A program made the translations under genes and the position numbers. Below, piece by piece: positions 1 to 7,317 of a stretch of 10,536 nucleotides of DNA; the first letter of the stretch is position 1, and every line of letters starts with the position of its first letter. The notes below the pieces were generated by a model. It worked only from the letters and a program-made list of their open reading frames with translations. It was not told the origin of the DNA and did no database searches. Source of the stretch: JACRAR01 sp041665185 (GTDB taxonomy: Bacteria; Pseudomonadota; Gammaproteobacteria; Burkholderiales; Rhodocyclaceae); contig JBAYJH010000167.1 of the NCBI GenBank assembly GCA_041665185.1, positions 1-10,536 on the forward strand, in the 5' to 3' direction.

Positions 1-377
1 CGCTGGTGATGGCGGTGACCGACAAGCAGGCCGACATTGCCATCCTGCGCACACTGGGGGCCAGCCCGGCCAGCATCATGCAGATATTCATCGTCCAGGG
101 CGCATTGATCGGCTGCATCGGCCTGGTGCTGGGCGTCGGCGGCGGCGTGGCGCTGGCGCTCAACGTCGATGTGGTGGTGCCGGCGATCGAACGGCTGTTG
201 GGCTTTCAGTTCCTCGCCAAGGATGTGTATTACATCTCCGAGTTACCCTCCGACCTGCAATGGCGCGACGTGTGGATCATTTCCGGCGTGTCCTTCGTCC
301 TGACCCTGCTGGCGACGCTGTACCCGAGCTGGCGCGCCGCGCGCGTCAATCCCGCGGAGGCGCTGCGCTATGAGTGA
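1..377 (+). CDS. lolC: Lipoprotein-releasing ABC transporter permease, LolC/LolE family (3' part only)
   Basis: This is the C-terminal part of the inner-membrane permease of the Lol system, which lifts mature lipoproteins out of the inner membrane and hands them to LolA. The reading frame is open at the left edge (codons from base 3), so the start lies outside the window. About 124 residues are seen. They contain the FtsX/MacB-type cytoplasmic stretch TDKQADIAILRTLGAS, a membrane segment at about residues 27-53, a loop with VYYISELPSDLQW, a last membrane segment at about 91-110, and the typical end YPSWRAARVNPAEALRYE. Both the VYYISELP loop and the PAEALRYE tail fit LolC/LolE better than a generic FtsX protein. 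The stop codon overlaps the start of lolD by 8 bases, so the two are translationally coupled. LolC and LolE are close paralogues, and this fragment alone does not separate them. The symbol is therefore the family's usual one. Confidence 0.9.
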   Translation, partial: LVMAVTDKQADIAILRTLGASPASIMQIFIVQGALIGCIGLVLGVGGGVALALNVDVVVPAIERLLGFQFLAKDVYYISELPSDLQWRDVWIISGVSFVLTLLATLYPSWRAARVNPAEALRYE

Positions 378-1182
378 AGATATTGGCCTTCCCCCCGGCC
401 CCCTTCCCGTGGAAGGGGGTGACGGATGTTCGCCGCTGCGTGGCTCCGGTTCGTTGGAAGACCCCGCCTTGTCCCCCGGAGGGGGGGCTTCGCGCGGGCG
501 GCCCGGCGGCGGGGCGGTAATCGCCTGCCAGGGGCTGAGCAAGATATTCCGCCAGGGCGCGGGCGAGGTACCGGTATTGACCGGCGTCGATTTTTCCATC
601 GGCCGTGCCGAGCGTGTCGCCATCGTCGGGGCCAGCGGTTCCGGCAAGAGCACGCTGCTGCATCTGTTGGGTGGACTCGACGCGCCGAGCGCCGGCACGG
701 TCAGCGTGCTCGGCCGCGAATTGACCGGTCTGTCGGAGGACGAGCGCGGCCGCCTGAGGAACGAGAGCCTGGGTTTCGTCTACCAGTTCCATCACCTGCT
801 GCCCGAATTTTCTGCGCTGGAAAACGTCGCCATGCCGCTGTTGATCAGGCGCATGGGCAAGCTCTCCGCCGAGGCGCAAGCCAGCGCCATGCTGGCCGAG
901 GTCGGCCTCGGCCATCGCCTGACGCACCGCCCCGGCGAACTCTCCGGCGGCGAGCGCCAGCGTTGTGCGATCGCCCGCGCCCTGGTCACCAGGCCCGCCT
1001 GCGTGTTGGCCGACGAGCCGACCGGCAACCTGGACCGGCATACCGCCGAAGCGGTGTTCGAACTGATGCTGGCGCTGAATGCCAGCCATGGCACCAGCTT
1101 CATCATCGTCACCCACGACCTCCAATTGGCGTCGCGGGCCGGACGAATCCTGCGCCTCGACGACGGTGTGCTGCGGGACTAA
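370..1182 (+). CDS. lolD: Lipoprotein-releasing ABC transporter ATP-binding protein LolD, with N-terminal insertion
   Basis: LolD is the cytoplasmic ATPase that powers lipoprotein release by the LolC/E permease. The 270-residue product shows the complete ABC core: Walker A GASGSGKST (87-95), Q-loop Q139 inside the LolD-typical GFVYQFHHLLPEFSALENV region, signature LSGGERQR (191-198), Walker B with ADEPTGNLD (214-222) and switch histidine H249. Start 370 is supported by GGAGG at 356-360, nine bases upstream, and by the overlap with the permease gene. LolD proteins are normally about 225-235 residues. Here MSED is followed by about 44 residues rich in Gly, Pro and Ser before the usual opening AVIACQGLSK. 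The frame stays open and the catalytic core is intact, so I expect a functional protein with a disordered N-terminal tail. A later start at GTG 409 or TTG 454 or 469 is possible but has no clear ribosome binding site. Confidence 0.95.
   Translation: MSEDIGLPPGPLPVEGGDGCSPLRGSGSLEDPALSPGGGASRGRPGGGAVIACQGLSKIFRQGAGEVPVLTGVDFSIGRAERVAIVGASGSGKSTLLHLLGGLDAPSAGTVSVLGRELTGLSEDERGRLRNESLGFVYQFHHLLPEFSALENVAMPLLIRRMGKLSAEAQASAMLAEVGLGHRLTHRPGELSGGERQRCAIARALVTRPACVLADEPTGNLDRHTAEAVFELMLALNASHGTSFIIVTHDLQLASRAGRILRLDDGVLRD
382..513 (+). repeat. GC-rich palindromic repeat-like insertion inside the 5' end of lolD
   Basis: This segment interrupts an otherwise normal LolD opening. It holds a perfect 9-bp hairpin with a 3-base loop (399-407 against 411-419) and a second 5-bp C/G hairpin (473-477 against 481-485). 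It ends in a strongly G-rich tail. At 132 bp it is a multiple of three and has no stop in the lolD frame. Two C-run/G-run hairpins joined by a variable spacer resemble the palindromic repeats scattered between genes of many GC-rich proteobacteria. That it is a member of such a family is inference, because only one full copy is in the window. The borders are set by where LolD homology breaks off and could be off by several codons. Confidence 0.5.
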
Positions 1183-1209
1183 CGCCACGCACTTCCCCCC
1201 GGCCGCGAC

Positions 1210-2592
1210 TTAACTGAACAGTTCCGCCGTGGTGACGATGCCCCTGCCGGCATCGTTGCCGCCGATCACCAGCACCTTGCCCGTTGCCAGCACATCGGCG
1301 GTATGGAACATGCGGCCCGTCGACATGTCCGGACCGGCCGTGCTGCCGCCGGTCAGCGGCGAAAACACTTCGGTGCTGGCCAGTGCGTCGCTGGTGGTGT
1401 CGCGGGTGCCGCCCGCCACCAGGATGCGGCCGTCCAGCAAGGGCGCGGCTGCCAGGGAGCCGCGCGGCAGCAGCAGCTTGCCGGCCGCGCTGGCGACATT
1501 GCTGTCCTTGGCGAGGCGTACCACGCCCTCGAAAGGCGTGGCGTTCATGAAATCCTCGCCGCCGACGATCAGGATGTCGCCGCTGCTCGCCACCGGCACG
1601 GCGATGTGCCGGTAGCGGCCGATGCTTTCCCCCGCCAGGCCGGGCAGGGTGGTGAAACTTTGCGTCGCCGGATCGAATAATTCGGGCGGGCGGACGTTGC
1701 CAGCACCATCCACGCCGCCGTAGATGAGTACCTTGCCGTTCGACAGGCGCGTGGCGCTGTGCCCGATGCGGGCATATTGTAGGGCGGCGGGCAGGCGGGT
1801 GAACTGCTCGCCGGCCGGATCGTAGATGTCGGCGGTATTGCTGATCAGCGATCCGCCGGTGACCTGGCCGGCGACCAGCAGGACGCGGCCGTCCGCCAGC
1901 AGGGTCGCGCTGTGATACAGGCGGTTGTTCTGCGGGTGCCCGGCGGTTGCGCGCGCCGTCCGGGCGACGGGATCGAAGCGCTCCGCGATCGGTGTCCCGC
2001 TGACGGAACGGCCGCCGCCGAAAATCAGGATGCTGCCGTCTCCGAGGACGGTCGCCGTATGATTGGTGCGGCCGGTGGAGAGTTCGCCGGCCAGCGAGAA
2101 TTTTTCGGTATAGGCGTCGAAGGCCATGACGGTATGCGGCAGGGATGATCCGCCGCCTTCGCCGCCGATGGCATACAGCTTGCCGTCAGCGCTTTGGGCG
2201 GTCACATGGGACGCACGGCCGAAGCCCATCGACAAGCTTGTGAGGATGTTCCGGTAGGCCACGGTGATTGTGATGTCGCGCGTAATTGTGGCATTGCCGC
2301 TGGCCGGCGTGACCGTCAGACGCAGGATATTGGTCGCCTTCTGGTTCGGCAGCACCACCGAAACGCCGCTGGTGACGGGAATGCCACCGGGGTCCAGACG
2401 CCCGTTGCCGCCGGAGAATACGGCGGTGACGCTGGCCGATTCGCCCACGAAGTATTGGGGTTTATCGAGCGCAAGCTGGTCGATGCTCGGGCCGCCCGGC
2501 GTGGCCGAGGCGGAAGATCCGCCGCCGCAGGCGGCAAGCAAGCCCGGCAAGGGGAGAGCCAAGAAGGTACGGAGGACGTCGCGTCGTTGCAT
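1210..2592 (-). CDS. Secreted kelch-repeat lipoprotein (seven-bladed beta-propeller)
   Basis: The predicted product is a 460-residue exported protein of unknown ligand. The N-terminus MQRRDVLRTFLALPLPGLLAAC combines a twin-arginine-like RR motif, a hydrophobic stretch and a lipobox with Cys22, so a lipid-anchored periplasmic or outer-membrane protein is likely. Residue +2 after the Cys is Gly rather than Asp, so by the usual sorting rule it would be released by LolCDE to the outer membrane. Residues about 35-113 look like an Ig-like beta domain. After that come seven kelch units with turn doublets at 143-144, 192-193, 241-242 (AG in place of GG), 292-293, 344-345, 394-395 and 444-445. Their spacing is about 50 residues, which is enough for a closed seven-bladed propeller. 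The similarity is to the kelch/galactose-oxidase central-domain type, but I see no catalytic motif. The start at 2592 is chosen over the in-frame 2643 because it gives a clean signal peptide and has AGGA nine bases upstream. The gene is convergent with lolD. Confidence 0.85.
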   Translation of the reverse strand: MQRRDVLRTFLALPLPGLLAACGGGSSASATPGGPSIDQLALDKPQYFVGESASVTAVFSGGNGRLDPGGIPVTSGVSVVLPNQKATNILRLTVTPASGNATITRDITITVAYRNILTSLSMGFGRASHVTAQSADGKLYAIGGEGGGSSLPHTVMAFDAYTEKFSLAGELSTGRTNHTATVLGDGSILIFGGGRSVSGTPIAERFDPVARTARATAGHPQNNRLYHSATLLADGRVLLVAGQVTGGSLISNTADIYDPAGEQFTRLPAALQYARIGHSATRLSNGKVLIYGGVDGAGNVRPPELFDPATQSFTTLPGLAGESIGRYRHIAVPVASSGDILIVGGEDFMNATPFEGVVRLAKDSNVASAAGKLLLPRGSLAAAPLLDGRILVAGGTRDTTSDALASTEVFSPLTGGSTAGPDMSTGRMFHTADVLATGKVLVIGGNDAGRGIVTTAELFS

Positions 2593-2670
2593 GATTCCTT
2601 TTCCTGATCGATTGAAGGGCCACCTCGGGCGCCGCCCGCGCAAGCGCGTCGCCGCCGTGGTGAACCGACA

Positions 2671-2679
2671 ATTTTACCA
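2671..2679 (-). promoter_or_regulatory. Candidate extended -10 promoter of the kelch lipoprotein gene
   Basis: Read on the minus strand, the sequence is TGGTAAAAT: a TG-N extension followed by a hexamer one mismatch from TATAAT. No convincing -35 box lies at the proper distance, which is common for extended -10 promoters. It sits about 80 bases upstream of the chosen ATG in the 150-bp gap behind the potassium channel gene. It would let the lipoprotein gene be transcribed on its own. This is a pattern match only. Confidence 0.35.
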
Positions 2680-2742
2680 GCCGGAACTATGCAAAGTGGG
2701 AATTCGCCGCGCTTTTTTGCGCGCGCTTGTGGATTTGGCGCG

Positions 2743-3780
2743 TCAGGCGTTGCCCGCCTGCAACGCCTCTTCCAGCCCCAGACGGCCCTGCGGCGTGGCC
2801 ATGGCGATCAGGGTGTGGCCGGGCTGGAGCAGGAAGTCGCGCGGCGGGTTGAATAGCGAGTCGCCGCGCGTTCGCACCGCCAGCAGCACGTAGTCGCCGC
2901 TCCTCAGCAGCAGCGTGCCGAGCGGGCGCGGCTTGAAGTGGTCGGGTATCAGCACCTCCTCGACGCGCAGCTTGTTTTCAGAGCGCAGCATTTCGTCGAG
3001 GAAAGACACCACATGCGGGCGGATCATCGCCGAAGCGATGCGCATGCCGCCGGTGAAATCGGGCGAGACGATTTCGTCGGCGCCGGCCTTGCGCATCTTT
3101 TCCACGTTGCGCGTGTCGTGGCAACGCGCCACCACCCGCACCGCCGGGTTGAGCTGCTTGGCGGTCAGGCCGATCATCAGATTCTTGCTGTCGTCGCCGG
3201 TGACGGCGAAGACGCCTCTTGCTTCGGCGATGTTGGCCTCCAGCAGGGTATCGTCATCGCTGGCGTCGCCGTGCAGGTAGAGCAGGCCGGGCTTTTTGTC
3301 GTGCTGCGCTTCGAGGTTCTCCAGGTTCTCGTCGACCGCCACGTAGCGGTGGCTGGTCGCCTCCAGTTCGGCCGCCACGTTGCGCCCGACCCGGCCTGAG
3401 CCGCAGACGATGTAGTGGTTGCGCAGCTTCTTGATGGTCTTTTCCATGCGTCTTCTCCGCAATGTGGTGTCGAGATCGGATTCCAGCACGAAGGCGGTCA
3501 CCGTGGAAAAAAAATAGGTCATCAGGCCGATGCCCGAAAAGGCGATGACCATGGTGAAGATCTGTCCACCCGGATTGTTGTGCAGGTCGACGATCTGCTC
3601 ATAGCCGATGGTGGTGACGGTGATGAAGGTCATGAACAGGGCGTCGAGATAGCCGTAGCGCTCGCCGCCGATGAACTTGTAGCCGAGCGTGCCGAGCACC
3701 AGGATGGCAAGAAAGCCGATCAGCGACCAGACAAAACTGAAATAGATGCGGCGGCTGAAGCGTTCGCCAAATATCTCCAT
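2743..3780 (-). CDS. Two-transmembrane potassium channel with cytoplasmic RCK (TrkA-N/TrkA-C) domain
   Basis: The 345-residue protein is a MthK-like ligand-gated ion channel subunit of the inner membrane. A first membrane helix lies at about residues 12-34. A pore helix (FMTFITVTT) and selectivity filter TIGYE (57-61) follow, then a second helix at about 74-99. A basic linker (LRRRRMEKTIKK) leads to the RCK N-lobe with the Rossmann motif GSGRVG (127-132) and the acidic D150 at the end of the second strand, so a nucleotide-type ligand is plausible. A TrkA-C lobe covers about 266-345. The filter is odd: the second glycine of the usual TVGYG is Glu here, and the DNA is clear (GGC TAT GAG). The ATG at 3780 is preferred because GAGG lies seven bases upstream. 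A TTG six bases further upstream is less likely. The gene follows the DUF2062 gene with a 2-base gap, so the pair is probably co-transcribed. With this filter the ion preference is less certain than the fold. Confidence 0.9.
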   Translation of the reverse strand: MEIFGERFSRRIYFSFVWSLIGFLAILVLGTLGYKFIGGERYGYLDALFMTFITVTTIGYEQIVDLHNNPGGQIFTMVIAFSGIGLMTYFFSTVTAFVLESDLDTTLRRRRMEKTIKKLRNHYIVCGSGRVGRNVAAELEATSHRYVAVDENLENLEAQHDKKPGLLYLHGDASDDDTLLEANIAEARGVFAVTGDDSKNLMIGLTAKQLNPAVRVVARCHDTRNVEKMRKAGADEIVSPDFTGGMRIASAMIRPHVVSFLDEMLRSENKLRVEEVLIPDHFKPRPLGTLLLRSGDYVLLAVRTRGDSLFNPPRDFLLQPGHTLIAMATPQGRLGLEEALQAGNA

Positions 3781-3782
3781 GC

Positions 3783-4340
3783 TCAAGCCTCGGATTGCCG
3801 GCGCATCGCGATGCGTCGCCGCCAGTTGCGCACCAGGTAGACGCGCCAGAGAACGCGCATGACGGCATAACCGGCCAGCGCCAGCAGCGCCGCGAGCAAC
3901 ACCAGGCCCAAGGCCAGCGGCATGCCCAGGCCGACCATCCAGTCGATCAGCGCGCCGATCCAGGCCTGCAAGCCGGCGTCGCCGTAGTCGGGTGGCTGGG
4001 TAAATTCGGCGTCGCGGCCGATCTCTCCCAATGCCAGCTTGCCCAACTCGAAAGCGGCGATATACAGCGGCACGATGGTCAACGGGTTGGTGTAAAGCGT
4101 GGTGAACAACGCCAGCGGCAGATTAACCCGGAAGACCAGCGCACCGATGGCCGCGCCGATCATCTGGAAGGGGCCGGGGATGAGGCCGCAGAACAGGCCG
4201 ACCGCCACCGCGCCGGCAGCGGAGCGGCGGTTCAAATGCCACAGTCGTGGGTGCAGCAGGGTATCGGCGAACGGCGCCAGCCAGCGGTTGGAGCGAATTG
4301 TCCGGTGGTCGGGGAGGTAATTTCGGAGCAGCTTGCGCAT
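3783..4340 (-). CDS. DUF2062 domain membrane protein
   Basis: This 185-residue integral membrane protein belongs to the DUF2062 family, whose biochemical role is unknown. The hallmark stretch HPRLWHLNRRSAAGAVAVG begins at residue 30, followed by GLIPGPFQM and the conserved NPLT (85-88). Hydrophobic segments lie at about 42-70, 75-97 and 127-160. The last of these is long enough to cross the membrane more than once. The C-terminus is strongly basic (RNWRRRIAMRRQ), which suggests a cytoplasmic tail. AGGA at 4347-4350 (minus strand), six bases before the ATG, supports the start. It is the first gene of a pair with the potassium channel and is divergent from comEC across 56 bases. The family is recognised with confidence, but no function can be read from the sequence. 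Confidence 0.88.
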   Translation of the reverse strand: MRKLLRNYLPDHRTIRSNRWLAPFADTLLHPRLWHLNRRSAAGAVAVGLFCGLIPGPFQMIGAAIGALVFRVNLPLALFTTLYTNPLTIVPLYIAAFELGKLALGEIGRDAEFTQPPDYGDAGLQAWIGALIDWMVGLGMPLALGLVLLAALLALAGYAVMRVLWRVYLVRNWRRRIAMRRQSEA

Positions 4341-4396
4341 AGGTGATCCTATGCCGATTTTAGCTGAAACCTCCGTGCATCTGCTCTAATTCGCAC

Positions 4397-6769
4397 ATGC
4401 GATTGTCAATACTTTGTTTCGCCGCCGGCGTTGCCTGCCTGCAACAGCAGGCCAGCCTGCCGGAGTTTCCCGTGCTCGCCATCCTCGTGGTGGGCGGCGC
4501 GCTGCTGATGTTGTTGCCTGTTGCGGTGGATCGATCGCGCTACGCCCTGGTCCTGGCGCCGATCGGCGCTTTCCTGCTGGGCCTCGCCTGGGCCGGCGGG
4601 ATGGCGCAGCAACGGTTGGCCGACGCATTGCCGGAGACCAACGAAGGGCGCGACATCCGCGTCGTCGGCGTGATCAGCGGCATGCCGCAACGTTTCGACA
4701 ACGGCCTGCGCTTCGACTTTACGGTCGAACAGGCCGAGGCGGCGGTACCGACGCAGATCTCTCTCGCCTGGTATCGCAACTGGCGCAGCGATGCGGAGGA
4801 GATGCCCGAGGACCAGACCACGGCTCCGCCGCAGCTCCACGCCGGGGAACGCTGGCAATTTACGGTGCGGTTGAAGCGTCCGCACGGCAACCTCAATCCG
4901 GACGGTTTCGACTACGAAGCCTGGCTGCTCGAAGCCGGCATCCGGGCCACCGGTTACGTCCGCCCGGCGGCGGATAATCTGCGCCGCGACGATTTCGTGA
5001 TGACGCCCGCGAACACCATCGAGCGCTGGCGCGAAAATATCCGCGAAGGTTTTCAGCGTGCGCTGCCCGGGCGGCCCTATGCCGGCATCCTGGTGGCGCT
5101 GGCGGTCGGCGACCAGCGCGCCATCGACGCCGAGCAATGGCGGGTGTTCGCCCGCACCGGCATCACCCACCTGATGAGCATTTCCGGTCTGCATGTCACC
5201 ATGTTCGCCGGCCTCGCCTATGCCTTGCTGAACTGGCTGTGGCGGCGCAGTCCGGCCCTGATGTTGCGGGTGCCGGCGCAGCGCGCGGCAGTGGTCGGCG
5301 GCTTCGCCGCCGCCCTGGGGTATTGCCTGATCGCCGGCTTTGCCGTGCCGGCGCAGCGCACCCTCTACATGCTGGCGGTGGTGGCCGTCGCGCTGTGGAC
5401 GCGGCGCAGCGCCTCGGCCAGCCGCGTCCTGGCGCTGGCTTTGCTGCTGGTGCTGTTGCTGGACCCTTGGGCAGTGCTGGCGGCGGGTTTCTGGCTATCC
5501 TTCGGCGCCGTCGCGGTATTGTTCTATATCGGCAATGCAAGGCTGGGCCCCGGCCACTGGTTGCTGGCGTGGGGGCGCGCCCAGTGGGCGGTCACCATCG
5601 GCATGATCCCGGCGCTGCTGCTGTTGTTCCAGCAGTTCTCGCTGGTCTCGCCGCTGGCCAATGCCATTGCCATTCCCGTGGTGAGCTTCGTCATTACGCC
5701 GCTGGCGCTGGCTTCCGTCCTGCCGCTGTGCGGATTTCTGCTGGAGCCGGCGCATCTCGTCACCGCCGCCCTAATGGCTTTCATCAATTGGCTGGCAGAC
5801 CTGCCGTGGGCGGTCTGGCAGCAGCACGCGCCGCCGACCTGGGCCTGGCTGAGCGCACTCCTGGGGAGCGCCTGGCTGCTGCTGCCGCGCGGTTTTCCGG
5901 CACGTTGGCTGGGGTCGGTATTGATGCTGCCCGTGCTGTTCGTGCCGCCCCAGCGGCCGGCTGCGGGCGAGGTGGCGCTGACCGTGCTGGATGTCGGCCA
6001 GGGCCTGGCGATGCATATCCAGACCGCCAGCCACGATCTGCTCTACGACACCGGGCCTGCCTACACGCTGGAAGCCAACAGCGGCAACCGCGTCATCGTG
6101 CCTTACCTGCGCGCGCTGGGTGTGCAGCGGCTGGATGGCCTGATCGTTACCCACCAGGACACCGATCATTCCGGCGGCGCCGAAGCGGTGCTGGAAGCGC
6201 TGCCGGTGGGCTGGCTGATGAGTTCGCTGGCCTTCGAACACCGGCTTTCCGCCGCCCCGGTCGAGGCGCGGCCCTGCCTGGCCGGCCAGTCATGGGAATG
6301 GGATGGCGTGCGATTCACCTTGCTGCACCCGCCGGCGGCGCAGTACCAGGCGCCGACCAGGAGGACCAATGACATGAGTTGCGTCCTGAAGGTCGCCAAT
6401 GCCCACGGCAGCGTGCTGCTGACCGCGGACATCGAGGCGCTGTCGGAACGGGCGCTGCTCGCGCGCTATGGCGCCGAGCCGGGTGGGCCATTGCGCAGCG
6501 ACGTGCTGGTCGTCCCGCACCACGGCAGCCGCAATTCATCGACGCCCGAATTCATCGCCGCCGTGGGGGCGCGCCAGGCGATTTTTCCGGTCGGCTACCG
6601 CAATTCTTTCGGCCATCCCCGCGCCGATGTGGTGGAGCGTTATCGCCTCAGTGGCGCTTCGCTACGCCGCACCGACCTGGAAGGGGCGCTGACGGTGCGC
6701 CTGGCGGCAGCGGGGCCGCGCATTGTTACCGAGCGCGACGAACGTCGGCGTTACTGGCACGGACGCTGA
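4397..6769 (+). CDS. comEC: DNA internalization-related competence protein ComEC/Rec2
   Basis: ComEC forms the inner-membrane channel through which single-stranded DNA enters the cell in natural transformation. The 790-residue length is normal. The N-terminal part has membrane segments (about 25-70) and a soluble DUF4131-type beta domain (about 85-195). The Competence domain has its signature HLMSISGLHVTMFAG (258-272) and many hydrophobic helices to about 515. The C-terminal metallo-beta-lactamase-like domain begins at EVALTVLDVGQG (about 525-536). It keeps the metal-binding motif HQDTDH (586-591) and the late motif PHHGS (707-711), so the nuclease-like domain looks active rather than degenerate. 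No internal stop or frameshift is seen. No clear Shine-Dalgarno precedes the ATG, but it is the only start codon between the domain and the in-frame stop at 4361. The 3' end overlaps the convergent acetyltransferase gene by 19 bases. The gene stands alone, without other competence genes in view. Confidence 0.95.
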   Translation: MRLSILCFAAGVACLQQQASLPEFPVLAILVVGGALLMLLPVAVDRSRYALVLAPIGAFLLGLAWAGGMAQQRLADALPETNEGRDIRVVGVISGMPQRFDNGLRFDFTVEQAEAAVPTQISLAWYRNWRSDAEEMPEDQTTAPPQLHAGERWQFTVRLKRPHGNLNPDGFDYEAWLLEAGIRATGYVRPAADNLRRDDFVMTPANTIERWRENIREGFQRALPGRPYAGILVALAVGDQRAIDAEQWRVFARTGITHLMSISGLHVTMFAGLAYALLNWLWRRSPALMLRVPAQRAAVVGGFAAALGYCLIAGFAVPAQRTLYMLAVVAVALWTRRSASASRVLALALLLVLLLDPWAVLAAGFWLSFGAVAVLFYIGNARLGPGHWLLAWGRAQWAVTIGMIPALLLLFQQFSLVSPLANAIAIPVVSFVITPLALASVLPLCGFLLEPAHLVTAALMAFINWLADLPWAVWQQHAPPTWAWLSALLGSAWLLLPRGFPARWLGSVLMLPVLFVPPQRPAAGEVALTVLDVGQGLAMHIQTASHDLLYDTGPAYTLEANSGNRVIVPYLRALGVQRLDGLIVTHQDTDHSGGAEAVLEALPVGWLMSSLAFEHRLSAAPVEARPCLAGQSWEWDGVRFTLLHPPAAQYQAPTRRTNDMSCVLKVANAHGSVLLTADIEALSERALLARYGAEPGGPLRSDVLVVPHHGSRNSSTPEFIAAVGARQAIFPVGYRNSFGHPRADVVERYRLSGASLRRTDLEGALTVRLAAAGPRIVTERDERRRYWHGR

Positions 6770-7317
6770 GCCTCGAAGCCACAGCCGAACTGCAACAGCG
6801 TCGCCGGGTTGGGCCAGACATAGCGCAGCTTGGGCACGGAACCGCCGTCCGGCGGCAGCCACACATCCTCGCCGGCGTCGATGGCGCCTAGACGCTGGTA
6901 AAAACGCCGCGCCGGGGCATTGGATACGATCACCCAGAGGTACAGGCCGAGCGCCGGATGAGCTTGCAGCGACCAGGCCGCCACGTGGGCCATCAGGCCT
7001 GCACCGATGCCCTGGCGCTTGGCCTCGTCGGCGACGTGCAGGTTCTCCAGCAGCGTGCCCCAGCGCGCATCGTAGGCGCCATAGGCGCAGGCGAAGCCGA
7101 CCGCGCGTCCGTTGCGCTCGGCGAGTGCCACATGCTGGTGCGGTGCCGGCGTGTTCAGACATTCCGACCACAGCAGCAAGCGCTCGGTGTCGATGTCGCT
7201 GTCCAGATAAGCGTCGCTCAGCACGTCGCGGTAGGCTGCTCGCCAACTGGCGGTTTGCAGGTGGGCGATGGCGGCGGCGTCGGCTGGCGTGGCAGCGCGG
7301 ATCCTCCCGGATCTCAC
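6751..7317 (-). CDS. GNAT family N-acetyltransferase
   Basis: This 188-residue enzyme of the GNAT fold transfers an acetyl group from acetyl-CoA to an amine. The substrate is unknown. The N-terminus IRAATPADAAAIAHLQTASWRAAYRDVLS is typical for the first strand and helix of the fold. The acetyl-CoA pyrophosphate loop is RQGIGAG (101-107), following the strand LENLHVADEAK. Later come LYLWVIVSNAPARRFYQRLGA (about 125-145, the usual N-x-x-A-x-x-F/Y motif) and a final strand around 163-168. The GTG at 7317 is chosen because it overlaps the stop of the GFA gene as GTGA and no ATG lies before the domain. It is the last gene of the five-gene operon. In such a setting it could acetylate a toxic amine or a ribosomal or metabolic target, but nothing in the sequence decides this. 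Confidence 0.88.
   Translation of the reverse strand: MRSGRIRAATPADAAAIAHLQTASWRAAYRDVLSDAYLDSDIDTERLLLWSECLNTPAPHQHVALAERNGRAVGFACAYGAYDARWGTLLENLHVADEAKRQGIGAGLMAHVAAWSLQAHPALGLYLWVIVSNAPARRFYQRLGAIDAGEDVWLPPDGGSVPKLRYVWPNPATLLQFGCGFEAQRPCQ

Noticed and set aside
382..513. Frameshift or sequencing error at the start of lolD
   Set aside because: The frame is continuous from a start with a strong GGAGG, and the insert is exactly in frame. An insertion explains it better than an error.
346..1188. Long open frame on the minus strand opposite lolD (280 codons)
   Set aside because: The plus strand encodes a complete ABC ATPase with all motifs. The minus frame has no recognisable domain and is a GC-rich shadow.
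2708..2723. Hairpin CGCGC-T6-GCGCG as terminator of the potassium channel gene
   Set aside because: The stem is only 5 bp and the T-run is in the loop rather than behind the stem. On the transcribed minus strand it is an A-run, so it does not fit a rho-independent terminator.
3795..4346. Plus-strand open frame opposite the DUF2062 gene (183 codons)
   Set aside because: The composition is full of Gln, Arg and His without hydrophobic cores. The minus strand carries a clear DUF2062 protein with a ribosome binding site.
4357..4362. TAAAAT on the minus strand as a -10 box for the DUF2062 gene
   Set aside because: No -35 box lies at 15-18 bases, and the resulting leader would be so short that it would cut into the ribosome binding site.
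4406..5194. Long open frame on the minus strand opposite comEC (262 codons)
   Set aside because: It lies wholly over the well-supported comEC frame, is low-complexity and Arg/Gln/His-rich, and shows no domain.
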